Part shown: positions 9,181 through 17,510 of the stretch, piece after piece
How the letters are laid out: the number at the start of each line of letters is the position of its first letter
Numbering within the stretch: position 1 is the first letter of the stretch
NCBI RefSeq assembly: GCF_010868145.1
Contig: NZ_JAAGUY010000007.1
Location: 73,377-137,376, forward strand
Source: Nocardia cyriacigeorgica
GTDB lineage: Bacteria > Actinomycetota > Actinomycetes > Mycobacteriales > Mycobacteriaceae
DNA length: 64,000 nt
Direction: 5' to 3'
The notes under the pieces: generated by a model
Told to the model about the DNA's origin: nothing
What the model saw: the letters and a program-made list of their open reading frames with translations, nothing else
Databases searched by the model: none
Made by a program: the position numbers and the translations under genes

Positions 9181-10653
9181 ATGGCTGACACCACACCGAC
9201 CACTATTCGGCCGCTGCCGGCGAGCGAGGTCACGAGCTGGGATCACACGGCCGACGTCGTCGTCGCCGGGTACGGCATCGCGGGCGTCTGTGCCGCCATC
9301 GAAGCCGCCCGCGCAGGCGCGAGCGTGCTGATTCTGGAACGCACCGGCGGTTGGGGCGGCGCGGCCGCGCTGGCGGGCGGGTTCATCTACCTCGGTGGCG
9401 GCACCCCGTTGCAGCAGGCGCTCGGCTTCGACGACAGCCCGGAGAACATGGCGAAGTTCCTGCTCGCCGCGCTCGGGCCCGGCGCGGATCGGGACAAGAT
9501 CGTCGACTACTGCGACGGCAGCGTCGAACACTTCGAGTGGCTGGTGTCGTGCGGGGTGCCGTTCCGGGAGGCGTTCTGGGCCGAACCCGGCTGGGAGCCG
9601 CCGCACGACGAGGGCCTGATGTACACCGGCGGTGAGAACGCGGCGCCGTTCAACACCATCGCCGACCCCGCGCCGCGCGGTCATGTCCCGCAGATGGCCG
9701 ATAAGCGCACCGGCGAGAAGGGCGGCGGCTACATGCTCATGAAGCCGCTGGCCGAGACCGCCGAAAAGCTCGGTGTCGGCGTCGAATACGACATGCGCAT
9801 CCAGCGCCTAGTCGTCGACGGCGACCGGGTGGTCGGCGTGATCGCCAAACGATACGGACAGCAGGTCGCGATCCGAGCCGACCGCGGTGTGGTGCTTGCT
9901 ACCGGTAGCTTCGCCTACCAGCAGCAGATGATCGAGGGGTACGCACCGCGGTTGATCGGACGGCCCGCTGCCGCCATCGAGGAGCACGACGGCATCGGCA
10001 TCCGGGTGGCGCAGGCCCTCGGCGCCGAGCTGGCGCATATGGATGCCACGGAGGTGGCGTTCTTCGGCGATCCGCAGATGCTCGCGCGCGGCATCCTCGT
10101 CAACGGACGCGGTCAGCGTTATATCGCCGAGGACACCTATCCGGGCCGCATCGGCCAGGCCACGCTGATCCAGCAGGACAATCAGGCCTACCTGATCATC
10201 GGCGAGGCCGCCTACGAACAGGCGCTGACCACCGAGACCTCGACACCGTTCTTCCGCCAGCCGCCCACCTGGGCCGCCGAATCGGTCGCCGAACTCGAAG
10301 CCGATATGGGCCTGCCCGCGGGCGCGCTGACCTCGACGGTGGAGGTGTACAACCGCCACGCCGCCGAGAACGCCGATCCGCTACTCGGTAAGAAGCCGGA
10401 GTGGGTGACACCGATCGACGGGCCGGTCGCGGGCTTCGATATGCGGGGTTTCACTGCGGGATTCACCCTTGGTGGTCTGCGGACCGATCTGGACAGCCGG
10501 GTGCTGCATGTCGACGGTGCGCCCATCGCGGGTCTGTTCGCCGCGGGACGCTGCACGTCCGGAATCTGCGCAGGTGGCTACGTCAGCGGGGCCTCGCTCG
10601 GCGACGGGAGCTTCTACGGGCGCCGCGCGGGCATCGCCGCGGCCAAGAACTGA
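9181..10653 (+). CDS. FAD-dependent dehydrogenase, KstD/fumarate reductase type
   Basis: A 490-residue flavoprotein. The FAD-binding GYGIAG motif is near residues 27-32, followed by a conserved GGWGGAAALAGGF segment, and the C-terminus has LFAAGRCTSGICAGGYVSG, the second FAD contact typical of the succinate dehydrogenase/fumarate reductase flavoprotein superfamily. That superfamily includes 3-ketosteroid delta1- and delta4-dehydrogenases. Its place in a cluster with CYP125-like and SDR genes favours a ring or alpha,beta-dehydrogenation role. True KstD activity is not proven, and the protein is shorter than typical KstD (about 510-560). Confidence 0.85.
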   Translation: MADTTPTTIRPLPASEVTSWDHTADVVVAGYGIAGVCAAIEAARAGASVLILERTGGWGGAAALAGGFIYLGGGTPLQQALGFDDSPENMAKFLLAALGPGADRDKIVDYCDGSVEHFEWLVSCGVPFREAFWAEPGWEPPHDEGLMYTGGENAAPFNTIADPAPRGHVPQMADKRTGEKGGGYMLMKPLAETAEKLGVGVEYDMRIQRLVVDGDRVVGVIAKRYGQQVAIRADRGVVLATGSFAYQQQMIEGYAPRLIGRPAAAIEEHDGIGIRVAQALGAELAHMDATEVAFFGDPQMLARGILVNGRGQRYIAEDTYPGRIGQATLIQQDNQAYLIIGEAAYEQALTTETSTPFFRQPPTWAAESVAELEADMGLPAGALTSTVEVYNRHAAENADPLLGKKPEWVTPIDGPVAGFDMRGFTAGFTLGGLRTDLDSRVLHVDGAPIAGLFAAGRCTSGICAGGYVSGASLGDGSFYGRRAGIAAAKN

Positions 10654-10658
10654 GAATG

Positions 10659-10678
10659 TAGTATCCAGACACATGTCC
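10659..10678 (+). promoter_or_regulatory. Leaderless promoter and operator of tetR
   Basis: A -10 like TAGTAT (10659-10664) lies 8 bp before the ATG at 10673, which suggests a leaderless transcript. TCCAGACACATGTCC (10664-10678) spans the start codon and is identical to the site at 5165-5179 (minus strand). This suits negative autoregulation. Confidence 0.6.
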
Positions 10679-11251
10679 GAAGGCGATTCCATCATCCTCG
10701 AGGCGACCAGACGTCGCCTCACCGAGAAGCAGGCCGACACCGTCGACAAGCTGACCAAGGCGGCGGTGGAGGTTCTCGCGCGCGAGGGTTTCGCTGGGAT
10801 GACCATCCGGATGGTCGCGGCGGCGGCCGGGGTCGGCACGGCCACCGCGTACACCTACTTCTCGTCGAAGGAACATCTGGTCGCCGAGATCTTCTGGCGG
10901 CGGTTGGCGGCGTCACCGTCGCCCGTCAGTGACGACCCGGACCCCAAGGTCCGGGTGATCGCCGAGCTCCGCAATATCGCCATGCTCGTGGCCGATGAGC
11001 AGCAGGTATCGGGCGCGGTGACCAGCGCGTTGCTCGGCCGCGATCCCGATGTGGCGCATCTGCGCGGCCGGATCGGCGGCGAGATCCGCAAGCGGATCGT
11101 GCGTGCGCTCGGCCCCGACGCCGATGACGATGTCGTCGAATCGCTGGAACTGCTGTACGCGGGCGCGCTGGTGCGTGCGGGCATGGGCTACGGCTCATAC
11201 TCCGAAATCGCCGACCGCATCGAAACATCCGCGCTGCTCATCCTGCGCTGA
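10673..11251 (+). CDS. TetR-family regulator, probable regulator of the catabolic locus
   Basis: A 192-residue TetR. The helix-turn-helix is near residues 20-55 (GFAGMTIRMVAAAAGV, then AYTYFSSKEHLVAEIF), followed by an all-helical ligand domain. Start is chosen at ATG 10673, where similarity to the family begins; a longer upstream reading frame overlaps the flavoprotein and is not credible. No ribosome binding site precedes it, consistent with leaderless translation. The operator sequence over its start recurs in the divergent promoter at 5165-5179, and in part at 5367-5376, so it probably represses both operons and itself. Confidence 0.9.
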   Translation: MSEGDSIILEATRRRLTEKQADTVDKLTKAAVEVLAREGFAGMTIRMVAAAAGVGTATAYTYFSSKEHLVAEIFWRRLAASPSPVSDDPDPKVRVIAELRNIAMLVADEQQVSGAVTSALLGRDPDVAHLRGRIGGEIRKRIVRALGPDADDDVVESLELLYAGALVRAGMGYGSYSEIADRIETSALLILR

Positions 11252-11271
11252 TCCTCACGAACGGAACCGAC

Positions 11272-11748
11272 GTGCCTACCAAACGCCCACCCAATCTCGA
11301 TTCGCCGCTGGTGCCGAAGTTCATGAAGTACATGTCGCGCGCGCATGTCTGGCTGTACAAGCGCAGCGGCGGCCGCATCGGCAAGAACTGGCGAATCGGC
11401 GCCGCTTTCCGTAAGCCCGCGCCGAATCTGCTGCTCGAACATCGTGGACGCAAGTCCGGCAAGCTGTTCACCACACCGCTGGTGTTCCTGGTCGACGGCG
11501 CCGACCTTGTGGTCGTCGCATCGCAGGGTGGCCTGCCGAATCATCCACAGTGGTACCGCAATCTGCTCGCCGATCCCGACGCCGCGGTGCAGATCGGCAC
11601 CGAACGCAGGCTGGTGCGTGCCCACGCCGCCAACGACGCGGAGCGGGCGCGGTTGTGGCCGATGCTGCTCGACCTCTACGCCGATTTCGACAGCTACCAG
11701 TCCTGGACCGAGCGCACGATTCCGGTCGTGGTGCTCGAACCCAGGTAG
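11272..11748 (+). CDS. Deazaflavin (F420)-dependent nitroreductase-like protein
   Basis: A 158-residue member of the Ddn-type split beta-barrel family, starting at GTG 11272. The segment PNLLLEHRGRKSGK and the following TPLVFLVDG are the family's cofactor-binding strand region, with NHPQWYRNL and the ADLVVVASQGG strand also typical. Relatives in Mycobacterium use F420H2 to reduce quinones or nitro compounds. It is 20 bp after the tetR gene and could be transcribed with it. Whether it acts in the catabolic pathway or as a quinone reductase is open. Confidence 0.9.
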   Translation: MPTKRPPNLDSPLVPKFMKYMSRAHVWLYKRSGGRIGKNWRIGAAFRKPAPNLLLEHRGRKSGKLFTTPLVFLVDGADLVVVASQGGLPNHPQWYRNLLADPDAAVQIGTERRLVRAHAANDAERARLWPMLLDLYADFDSYQSWTERTIPVVVLEPR

Positions 11749-11759
11749 GGCGACGGGAA

Positions 11760-11801
11760 ATCCGACCGTAGTCGGATCTATCGGCCGCCTCGGCCCGATA
11801 G
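11760..11801 (+). terminator. Tandem hairpins after Ddn-like gene
   Basis: Two adjacent hairpins: ATCCGAC (11760-11766) with GTCGGAT (11771-11777), then CTATCGG (11778-11784) with CCGATAG (11795-11801). No T tract follows, as is common in high-GC actinobacteria. They lie between the Ddn-like gene and the molybdopterin enzyme gene and may end transcription or attenuate it. Confidence 0.5.
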
Positions 11802-11840
11802 CGTGGGGCGGGAACGTCGACGGAAGGGGCGGGTTCACCG

Positions 11841-14051
11841 ATGAACACGAGGACGATCGCGCGGCAGTGCACCCTGTGCGAGGCACACTGCGGAATCCTG
11901 GTCACCGTGGAGGACGAGCAGGTCACCCGCATCGAGGGCAATCGCGAGGACGTGCTGTCCAAAGGCTATATCTGCCCGAAGGCGACGGCGATGGGCGGGC
12001 TACACCACGACCCCGACCGGCTGCGCACCCCGATGCGGCGGGGCGGAGACGGTTTCGAGCCGATCGGCTGGGACGAGGCCTTCCGCGAGATCGGGCAGCG
12101 ACTGCGGGCGATTCGCGCCGATCACGGACCGAGCGCCATCGGCATGTACATGGGCAACCCGGCCGCGCACAGTTCCTCCGTGCTCTACGGTGGCTTGTTG
12201 CGTGCCGCGCTGTTGACCCGCAACTTCTTCACCGCTTCCTCGATCGACCAGTTCCCGCAGGAGTTCGTGGCCTGGCGGATGTTCGGCTCCAACCTGCTCA
12301 TGCCGGTGACCGATATCGATCGCACCGACCGGCTGGTGATCCTCGGCGCGAATCCGGCCGTGTCGAACGGGTCCATCACCACCATGCCGGGCGCCAAGCA
12401 ACGGATCCGGGACGTCCGTGGTCGCGGTGGCACCGTCGTGGTGATCGACCCACGGCGCACGGAGACCGCACGGCTTGCCGACGAGCACGTCGCGGTGGCA
12501 CCGGGCGGCGATGTGTATCTGCTACTGGGTATGTTGCACGTGCTGGTCACCGAGGGGTTGTGTGACGAACCGGCGATGCGCGAGCAGTGCACGGGCTGGG
12601 AAGCCTTGCGCCACTTGGTCGCCGACCTCACGCCGGAACTGATGGCGCCGCACTCGGGCGTCGACGCCGACACCATCCGGCGGCTGGCCCGCGAGCACGC
12701 GGCCGCGCCCTCGGCGGTGCTGTACGCCCGGATCGGTGTGTGCCAGCAGGTGACGGGCACGCTGACGCATTGGCTGGTGAACACGATCAACGTCGTCACC
12801 GGCAACCTCGATCGGGCCGGCGGTCAGATGTTCGCCACCCCGCCCATCGACGCCGCCCGCTACGGGAAGTATCTGCCGATGGGCTACGGCGCGTGGACCG
12901 ACCGCTCCGGCGCGCACAAATCGTTCCGCAGCGAATTGCCTGTGGGTGTGCTGGCCGACGAGATCCTCACCGACGGCCCCGGCCAGATCAAGGCGATGAT
13001 CACTTACGCGGGCAACCCGGTGCTGTCGACGCCGCAAGGTGGCCGCCTCGACGCGGCACTGTCCTCGCTCGACTACTACGTCGCCGTCGACATGTACATC
13101 ACCGAGACCACGCGGCACGCCGACATCATCCTGCCGCCGGTCTCGCCGCTGGAACGCGAGGAGCTCAATTTCCTGTTCCCGCTGTTCAGCGTGCGCAACA
13201 ACGCCCGCTACGACGCCAAGGTGTTCGAGCCGTCCCCCGACGCGCTCGAGGATTGGCAGATCCTGGCGCGGCTGATCACCGAAGTGGTGCCGCTGCCCGC
13301 ACGCCGCCTCACCGGACGAGCTGTCAATGGCGTGTTCGCGCAGCTGAGCCCGCTTCGGTTGACGGCGGCTGCCGTGGCCACCGGCCCGTACGGCATGCTG
13401 CGCAAGGGGCGGAAGGGTATGACCATCAATCGGATTCGGGACGCTGCGGGCGGTATCGACCTGGGTCCACTGCGTCCGCGCCTGCGTCAACTCATCGGGA
13501 CCGAGGACCGCAAGGTACACGTGGCGCCGCAGGACTTCCTGACCGCGGTCCGGCGGATACTCGACGAGGCGGAGTCCGGTCGCGCACTGACGACACCGGG
13601 CGAAGGCTTCGACCTCAAACTCATCGGTCGCCGCCACCTGCGCAGCAACAACTCCTGGCTGCACAACATCCCGTCGATGGTGAAGGGCCGCGACCGCTGC
13701 ACCGTATTGATGCACCCCGACGATGCCACCGAACGCGGTCTCACCGACGGCGATTCGGCCACCGTCGCCTCCACGTTCGGTGCTATCGCGCTGCCGGTGG
13801 AGGTCAGCGACGACATCCGTCCCGGCGTGGTCGCCATTCCACACGGCTGGGGGCACGGCGAACCCGGCGTCGGCTGGAGCGTGGCCGCGGCGCAGCCCGG
13901 CGTCAATGTGAACCTACTGCACGACCCGTCACTCACCGACCCGCTAACCGGAGCTGCGGCGGTGAACAACACATGGGTGCGGGTGAGCCGGGTGTCGACC
14001 GAAGCGGCTCGCCCGACCGGGGAATCAGACGTGATCGCAACACCAACGTAA
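11841..14051 (+). CDS. Molybdopterin-dependent oxidoreductase (CISM family)
   Basis: A 736-residue molybdopterin guanine dinucleotide enzyme. Cysteines at residues 10, 13, 17 and 45 (CTLCEAHC and ICPKA) form the N-terminal 4Fe-4S site, and the molybdopterin domains follow (GANPAVSN, IDPRRTETA). The C-terminal MoCo dinucleotide-binding domain is near 610-720. There is no Tat signal, so it is probably cytoplasmic. It has no adjacent electron-transfer subunits. Relatives include formate dehydrogenase-like and acetylene hydratase-like proteins, and the substrate is unknown. It is convergent with the AbiE operon. Confidence 0.9.
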   Translation: MNTRTIARQCTLCEAHCGILVTVEDEQVTRIEGNREDVLSKGYICPKATAMGGLHHDPDRLRTPMRRGGDGFEPIGWDEAFREIGQRLRAIRADHGPSAIGMYMGNPAAHSSSVLYGGLLRAALLTRNFFTASSIDQFPQEFVAWRMFGSNLLMPVTDIDRTDRLVILGANPAVSNGSITTMPGAKQRIRDVRGRGGTVVVIDPRRTETARLADEHVAVAPGGDVYLLLGMLHVLVTEGLCDEPAMREQCTGWEALRHLVADLTPELMAPHSGVDADTIRRLAREHAAAPSAVLYARIGVCQQVTGTLTHWLVNTINVVTGNLDRAGGQMFATPPIDAARYGKYLPMGYGAWTDRSGAHKSFRSELPVGVLADEILTDGPGQIKAMITYAGNPVLSTPQGGRLDAALSSLDYYVAVDMYITETTRHADIILPPVSPLEREELNFLFPLFSVRNNARYDAKVFEPSPDALEDWQILARLITEVVPLPARRLTGRAVNGVFAQLSPLRLTAAAVATGPYGMLRKGRKGMTINRIRDAAGGIDLGPLRPRLRQLIGTEDRKVHVAPQDFLTAVRRILDEAESGRALTTPGEGFDLKLIGRRHLRSNNSWLHNIPSMVKGRDRCTVLMHPDDATERGLTDGDSATVASTFGAIALPVEVSDDIRPGVVAIPHGWGHGEPGVGWSVAAAQPGVNVNLLHDPSLTDPLTGAAAVNNTWVRVSRVSTEAARPTGESDVIATPT

Positions 14052-14067
14052 GTCCGGAGTGGAAGCG

Positions 14068-14841
14068 CTACACCTGCCGGTGCTCACCACCGCCTCCGCT
14101 GATGTGTGCCCATGCCTGACGAACTGTCGCCAACGCCGCCTCGGCCGTCACTGTCAGCCGAGTTTGACCGGCCAGCTGTGAATTCCAGTCGTGAACGCTG
14201 GGCGGCCGTTCGAAAAGATGTGGACCGGGCAACCGGTTGGTCGGTCCGTAGCGCCGATACAAATTCGCAGCTGCGTCATCGATCGCTCCGATACCGGCAA
14301 GTGCCCACATGTCCCATAGATCGCGCGGTGCACGCCGGTCGTGCCAGGTTGCGGTCTTCCCTGCCGCGAACGCAGGCAGGGTCGGCACATCCAGCGCGGC
14401 AGCTGGCGCATCGTGATAGCGCTGTTCGAGAGCGCGGCGTTCAGTCGGCCACAGGATGCGGTTATGCGACGACAGGAGCTGGACCTTGACATTCAGTCCG
14501 CCTGCCGAGCGGAGATTGGCGGCCATGGTGTCGGAGACCTCGCTGAGCGATGGCGTCCACTCGAGCCGGCCGTACAGCCGTGCGACAGCCCGTGGCAGCA
14601 GCGCATCGAGTTCCCCCGCGAGCGCAGTCCGGTTTCCGAGCGCAACCAGGTCGATGTCCTCGCTGAGCCTCCCTTCTGGGAGATGGGTGCGAGCAAGTGC
14701 CGTTCCACCGATGAAATGGAGCCGGTCGCCGAACCGATCACTGATCACCGCGAGGAGATGAGAGATGAGGTGGTCGCGTTCGACTTGTTCGGGAGATACT
14801 CCGAATATGGCTGCGACGGTGTCTCGCTCGTCATTGTTCAC
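14068..14841 (-). CDS. abiEii: AbiEii-type nucleotidyltransferase toxin
   Basis: A 257-residue protein with the DNA-polymerase-beta-like nucleotidyltransferase signature of AbiEii: GGTALAR at residues 45-51 and SEDIDL at 60-65, the acidic residues being the metal ligands. KVQLL near 120 and RAPRDLWD near 170 match later family motifs. AbiEii toxins form type IV toxin-antitoxin systems with AbiEi and give phage abortive infection. MenA toxins of M. tuberculosis, from the same superfamily, modify tRNA acceptor stems. The start overlaps the antitoxin stop by 4 bp (ATGA). Motif residues are all intact. Confidence 0.9.
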   Translation of the reverse strand: MNNDERDTVAAIFGVSPEQVERDHLISHLLAVISDRFGDRLHFIGGTALARTHLPEGRLSEDIDLVALGNRTALAGELDALLPRAVARLYGRLEWTPSLSEVSDTMAANLRSAGGLNVKVQLLSSHNRILWPTERRALEQRYHDAPAAALDVPTLPAFAAGKTATWHDRRAPRDLWDMWALAGIGAIDDAAANLYRRYGPTNRLPGPHLFERPPSVHDWNSQLAGQTRLTVTAEAALATVRQAWAHISGGGGEHRQV

Positions 14842-15485
14842 GGTCGCGCCCCCGCCCAGGCTTCGGCGCGACGAAGTGCGGCCGTTAGGTGTTGCTCCGT
14901 TGCCAGTTGCGCAAGCCGCTGGAGGTCGCTGCGCTGATAGAGGGTCGCGATAGCGGTGGGCACATCCGCTTCCGCGTTGCCGAGCTGTGGCCGGCGCGCA
15001 AGATCGAGCACGGTCTGTTCCGGCGTCGTTGTCAACGCGGAACCGAGGGGTGTCTCGATGCGTTCCGCGTCGAGCAGATCGGTGTCGCGCTGGACGAACC
15101 GAACCACCGCGGGGCGGTCGGTGAGCGCAATCGGCCGATGCTGGCTGGGGACCGCAACTACCGCCGTAGCCAGTCCGCGGGGAATTGCTCCGAGCACACG
15201 GGCTGCGGTGACACCCATCAGCACCGCCCGACCCGGGCCATGGATAGTCGAGGCTATACCCGCCGACACGGCTTCCAAGCCTGGCAACCAGGAACGGCCG
15301 ACATACTCTTGGGGCACGACCACGTAGTAGCCTCGCGCCACCCGATGCAGAACACCACGATCTGCGAGCCGGGCGAGCTCAGGACGAGGGTGGGCGTATA
15401 TCCCCGCTGCGTCCCGGGGCCGAATGGTCCGAAGTGTTGCCCGTGCCAAGTCGGCCGGCAATGGTGCAGCCTGTTGTGGGACCAC
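14838..15485 (-). CDS. abiEi: AbiEi-type antitoxin and autorepressor
   Basis: A 215-residue protein with an N-terminal winged-helix segment (DAAGIYAHPRPELARLADRGV then RVARGYYVV) followed by the AbiEi C-terminal domain. GTG at 15485 is preferred to the GTG at 15491, because the strong AAGGAGG site (15491-15497) overlaps the latter and stands five bases before the former. AbiEi proteins neutralise AbiEii and repress their own operon by binding inverted repeats. A long inverted repeat sits exactly over the promoter here. It is first in the two-gene operon. Confidence 0.88.
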   Translation of the reverse strand: MVPQQAAPLPADLARATLRTIRPRDAAGIYAHPRPELARLADRGVLHRVARGYYVVVPQEYVGRSWLPGLEAVSAGIASTIHGPGRAVLMGVTAARVLGAIPRGLATAVVAVPSQHRPIALTDRPAVVRFVQRDTDLLDAERIETPLGSALTTTPEQTVLDLARRPQLGNAEADVPTAIATLYQRSDLQRLAQLATEQHLTAALRRAEAWAGARP

Positions 15486-15499
15486 AGCCACCTCCTTGG

Positions 15500-15550
15500 A
15501 GTATGCATTTCGTAGGCCCTAACCCTACGAAATGCATACTACTAAGGCAA
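15500..15550 (-). promoter_or_regulatory. abiE promoter with long operator palindrome
   Basis: A perfect inverted repeat of 17-bp arms (15500-15516 and 15524-15540, 7-bp spacer) lies 14 bp before the abiEi start. Each arm contains the self-complementary ATGCAT. A leftward -35 like TTGCCT (15545-15550) and -10 like TAGGGT (15522-15527) are 17 bp apart, so the palindrome covers the -10 and spacer. It is the expected site of AbiEi autorepression. Confidence 0.8.
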
Positions 15551-15631
15551 GAGATGCCGTCATGAACCGCGCGGTTCCGTCCCCGATGGACAACAGCGCC
15601 CTTCCCGACAATCGATGAGGCTCAGTGGCGG

Positions 15632-16243
15632 TCAGGCCGAGGCGGGCACGTTGGCGCGTTCGGCGGACAGGGTGGTGTCGGGGCCGTGCCCGGTATGCAC
15701 CGCCGTCTCCCCTGGCAGCGGGAACAGCCGGTCGTTGATGGATGCCAGGATGGTCGGGTAGTCCGAGTAGGAGCGGCCCGTCGCGCCCGGACCACCTTCG
15801 AAAAGGGTGTCGCCGCTGAACAGTTCGCCGAGGTCGGGCAGGTGGAGACAGCAGGACCCCGGGGAGTGGCCGGGCGTGTGGATGACCTCGAGGCGAGCAG
15901 AGCCGACGGTGAGGTGCTGTCCATCGCGCAATGCCGTGTACTCGATCCCCGGATGGGTCTGCTGCCACAGCACGTCGTCGTCGGGGTGCAGATACAGGGG
16001 CGCGCCGGTGGCGGCCGACAACTGCGGTGCGACGGTGACGTGGTCGTTGTGCGCATGGGTGCACACGATCGCGGTGACTCGCCTGCCCGCCACCGCATCC
16101 AGGATCGGGCGCGCGTCGTGGGCGGCGTCGATGATCAGCACCTCGGTGTCATCGCCGACCAGCCAGATGTTGTTGTCCACATCCCAGCAGCCGCCGTCCA
16201 GACAGAATTGGCCCGAGGTGACGACCCGATCGACCCGGGTCAC
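15632..16243 (-). CDS. MBL-fold metallo-hydrolase paired with mscR
   Basis: A 203-residue metallo-beta-lactamase-fold hydrolase with the metal motif THAHNDH at residues 62-68, TPGHSPGS near 121-128, the bridging Asp in FSGDTLF near 144 and GHGPDT near 185. Start is GTG 16243, overlapping the mscR stop by 4 bp. The same arrangement occurs next to mycothiol formaldehyde dehydrogenase in Mycobacterium (Rv2260 after Rv2259). It is likely a glyoxalase II-like thioesterase for formylmycothiol or another mycothiol thioester; that role is inferred from context. Confidence 0.9.
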   Translation of the reverse strand: MTRVDRVVTSGQFCLDGGCWDVDNNIWLVGDDTEVLIIDAAHDARPILDAVAGRRVTAIVCTHAHNDHVTVAPQLSAATGAPLYLHPDDDVLWQQTHPGIEYTALRDGQHLTVGSARLEVIHTPGHSPGSCCLHLPDLGELFSGDTLFEGGPGATGRSYSDYPTILASINDRLFPLPGETAVHTGHGPDTTLSAERANVPASA

Positions 16244-17325
16244 AGCACGACCACCGAACGCAGCACCTTGCCACCGTGCATGGTGTGGAAGGCGTCCTCC
16301 ACCGCGTCGAGACCGATCCGCTCGGTGACGAACTTCTCCAGCGGCAACCGGCCCTGCCGGTACAGCTCGATCAACGTCGGGAAATCACGCTCGGGCAGGC
16401 AGTCGCCGTACCAGGAGGATTTCAAGGCGCCGCCGCGGCTGAAGAAATCGATCAGCGGCATCTCGAGTGTCATATCGGGGGTGGGCACGCCGACCAGGAC
16501 CACTGTTCCCGCCAGGTCACGGGCATAGAAGGCCTGCTTCCAGGTCTCCGGGCGACCGACCGCGTCGATCACCACATCCGCACCGAAACCGCCGGTGAGT
16601 TCCTGGATCTCGGCTACCGCATCGGCGCTCGAGGCATCGATGGTGTGGGTGGCGCCCAGGTCGAGCGCCCATTCGAGCTTGCTCGGGTCGCGATCGACCG
16701 CGATGATCGTCGTCGCTCCGGCCAGCCGGGCACCCGCGATCGCCGCGTCGCCGACACCGCCACAGCCGATCACCGCGACTGAATCGCCGCGCCCGACGTT
16801 GCCGGTGTTCATCGCGGCGCCGAGCCCCGCCATCACGCCACAACCGAGCAGGCCAGCGACCGCCGGATCTGTGTCCGGGTCGACCTTCGTGCACTGTCCC
16901 TCGTGCACCAGCGTCTTGTCCGCGAATGCGCCGATACCGAGCGCGGGGGTGAGTGCGGTGCCATCCTCGAGTGTCATCGGCGTGCTGGCATTGAAGGTGT
17001 CGAAGCAGTACCAGGGTTTACCCCGCTTACACGCGCGACACTGCCCGCAGACCGCCCGCCAGTTCAGCACCACGAAATCGCCGACCTCGACATGCGTGAC
17101 GGCCTCGCCCACCGTCTCCACGACCCCCGCCGCCTCATGGCCGAGCAGGAACGGGAACTCGTCGTTGATCCCACCGTCGCGGTAGGTCAGGTCGGTGTGG
17201 CACACCCCGCAGGCCTGCACCCGCACCACGACATCGTTGGGCCCCGGGTCCGGGATCACGACCGTGACCAGTTCCACCGGAGCACCCGATCGACGGGCGA
17301 TGACACCTCGGACGTTCTGCGGCAC
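16240..17325 (-). CDS. mscR: S-(hydroxymethyl)mycothiol dehydrogenase
   Basis: A 361-residue zinc alcohol dehydrogenase very similar along its length to M. tuberculosis MscR (Rv2259). Catalytic zinc ligands are in GVCHTDL and GHEAAG, structural zinc cysteines in [15 protein letters not shown], and the NAD-binding GCGGVG near 195-200. The start GTG 17325 is preceded by GGAGAG. It oxidises the spontaneous adduct of formaldehyde and mycothiol, or reduces S-nitrosomycothiol, and so indicates a mycothiol-producing actinomycete. Together with the following hydrolase it forms a formaldehyde detoxification pair, useful where P450s demethylate substrates. Confidence 0.95.
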   Translation of the reverse strand: MPQNVRGVIARRSGAPVELVTVVIPDPGPNDVVVRVQACGVCHTDLTYRDGGINDEFPFLLGHEAAGVVETVGEAVTHVEVGDFVVLNWRAVCGQCRACKRGKPWYCFDTFNASTPMTLEDGTALTPALGIGAFADKTLVHEGQCTKVDPDTDPAVAGLLGCGVMAGLGAAMNTGNVGRGDSVAVIGCGGVGDAAIAGARLAGATTIIAVDRDPSKLEWALDLGATHTIDASSADAVAEIQELTGGFGADVVIDAVGRPETWKQAFYARDLAGTVVLVGVPTPDMTLEMPLIDFFSRGGALKSSWYGDCLPERDFPTLIELYRQGRLPLEKFVTERIGLDAVEDAFHTMHGGKVLRSVVVL

Positions 17326-17510
17326 GATCTCTCCTCTCTGCGTGATGTGGCCTGTGGGCCGACAGTCTCACCGTAGCCGGGCCGGCCGGCCGGCGCGGCG
17401 GTCTGGGTGACGGCATCGGGATGCTCGCTGAACCGTTCGCGCGGGCCTCAACGGGCGGGCCTTGGTGCGCGGTGGCAGCGCGGTCATCCGGTGCCCGCGG
17501 CTCAGGACGG
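17326..17510. other. GC-rich spacer with GGCCGGCC repeats
   Basis: A 185-bp gap between two leftward genes. It contains a self-complementary GC-rich stretch around 17377-17400 made of repeated GGCC/CCGG units that could act as the P450 terminator. No coding frame is supported. Confidence 0.35.

Noticed and set aside
10469..10672. Longer start for the TetR gene
   Set aside because: It overlaps the flavoprotein gene and adds no TetR similarity.
12522..13856. 444-codon frame antisense to the molybdopterin enzyme
   Set aside because: No domain; the Fe-S and MoCo motifs on the plus strand are intact.
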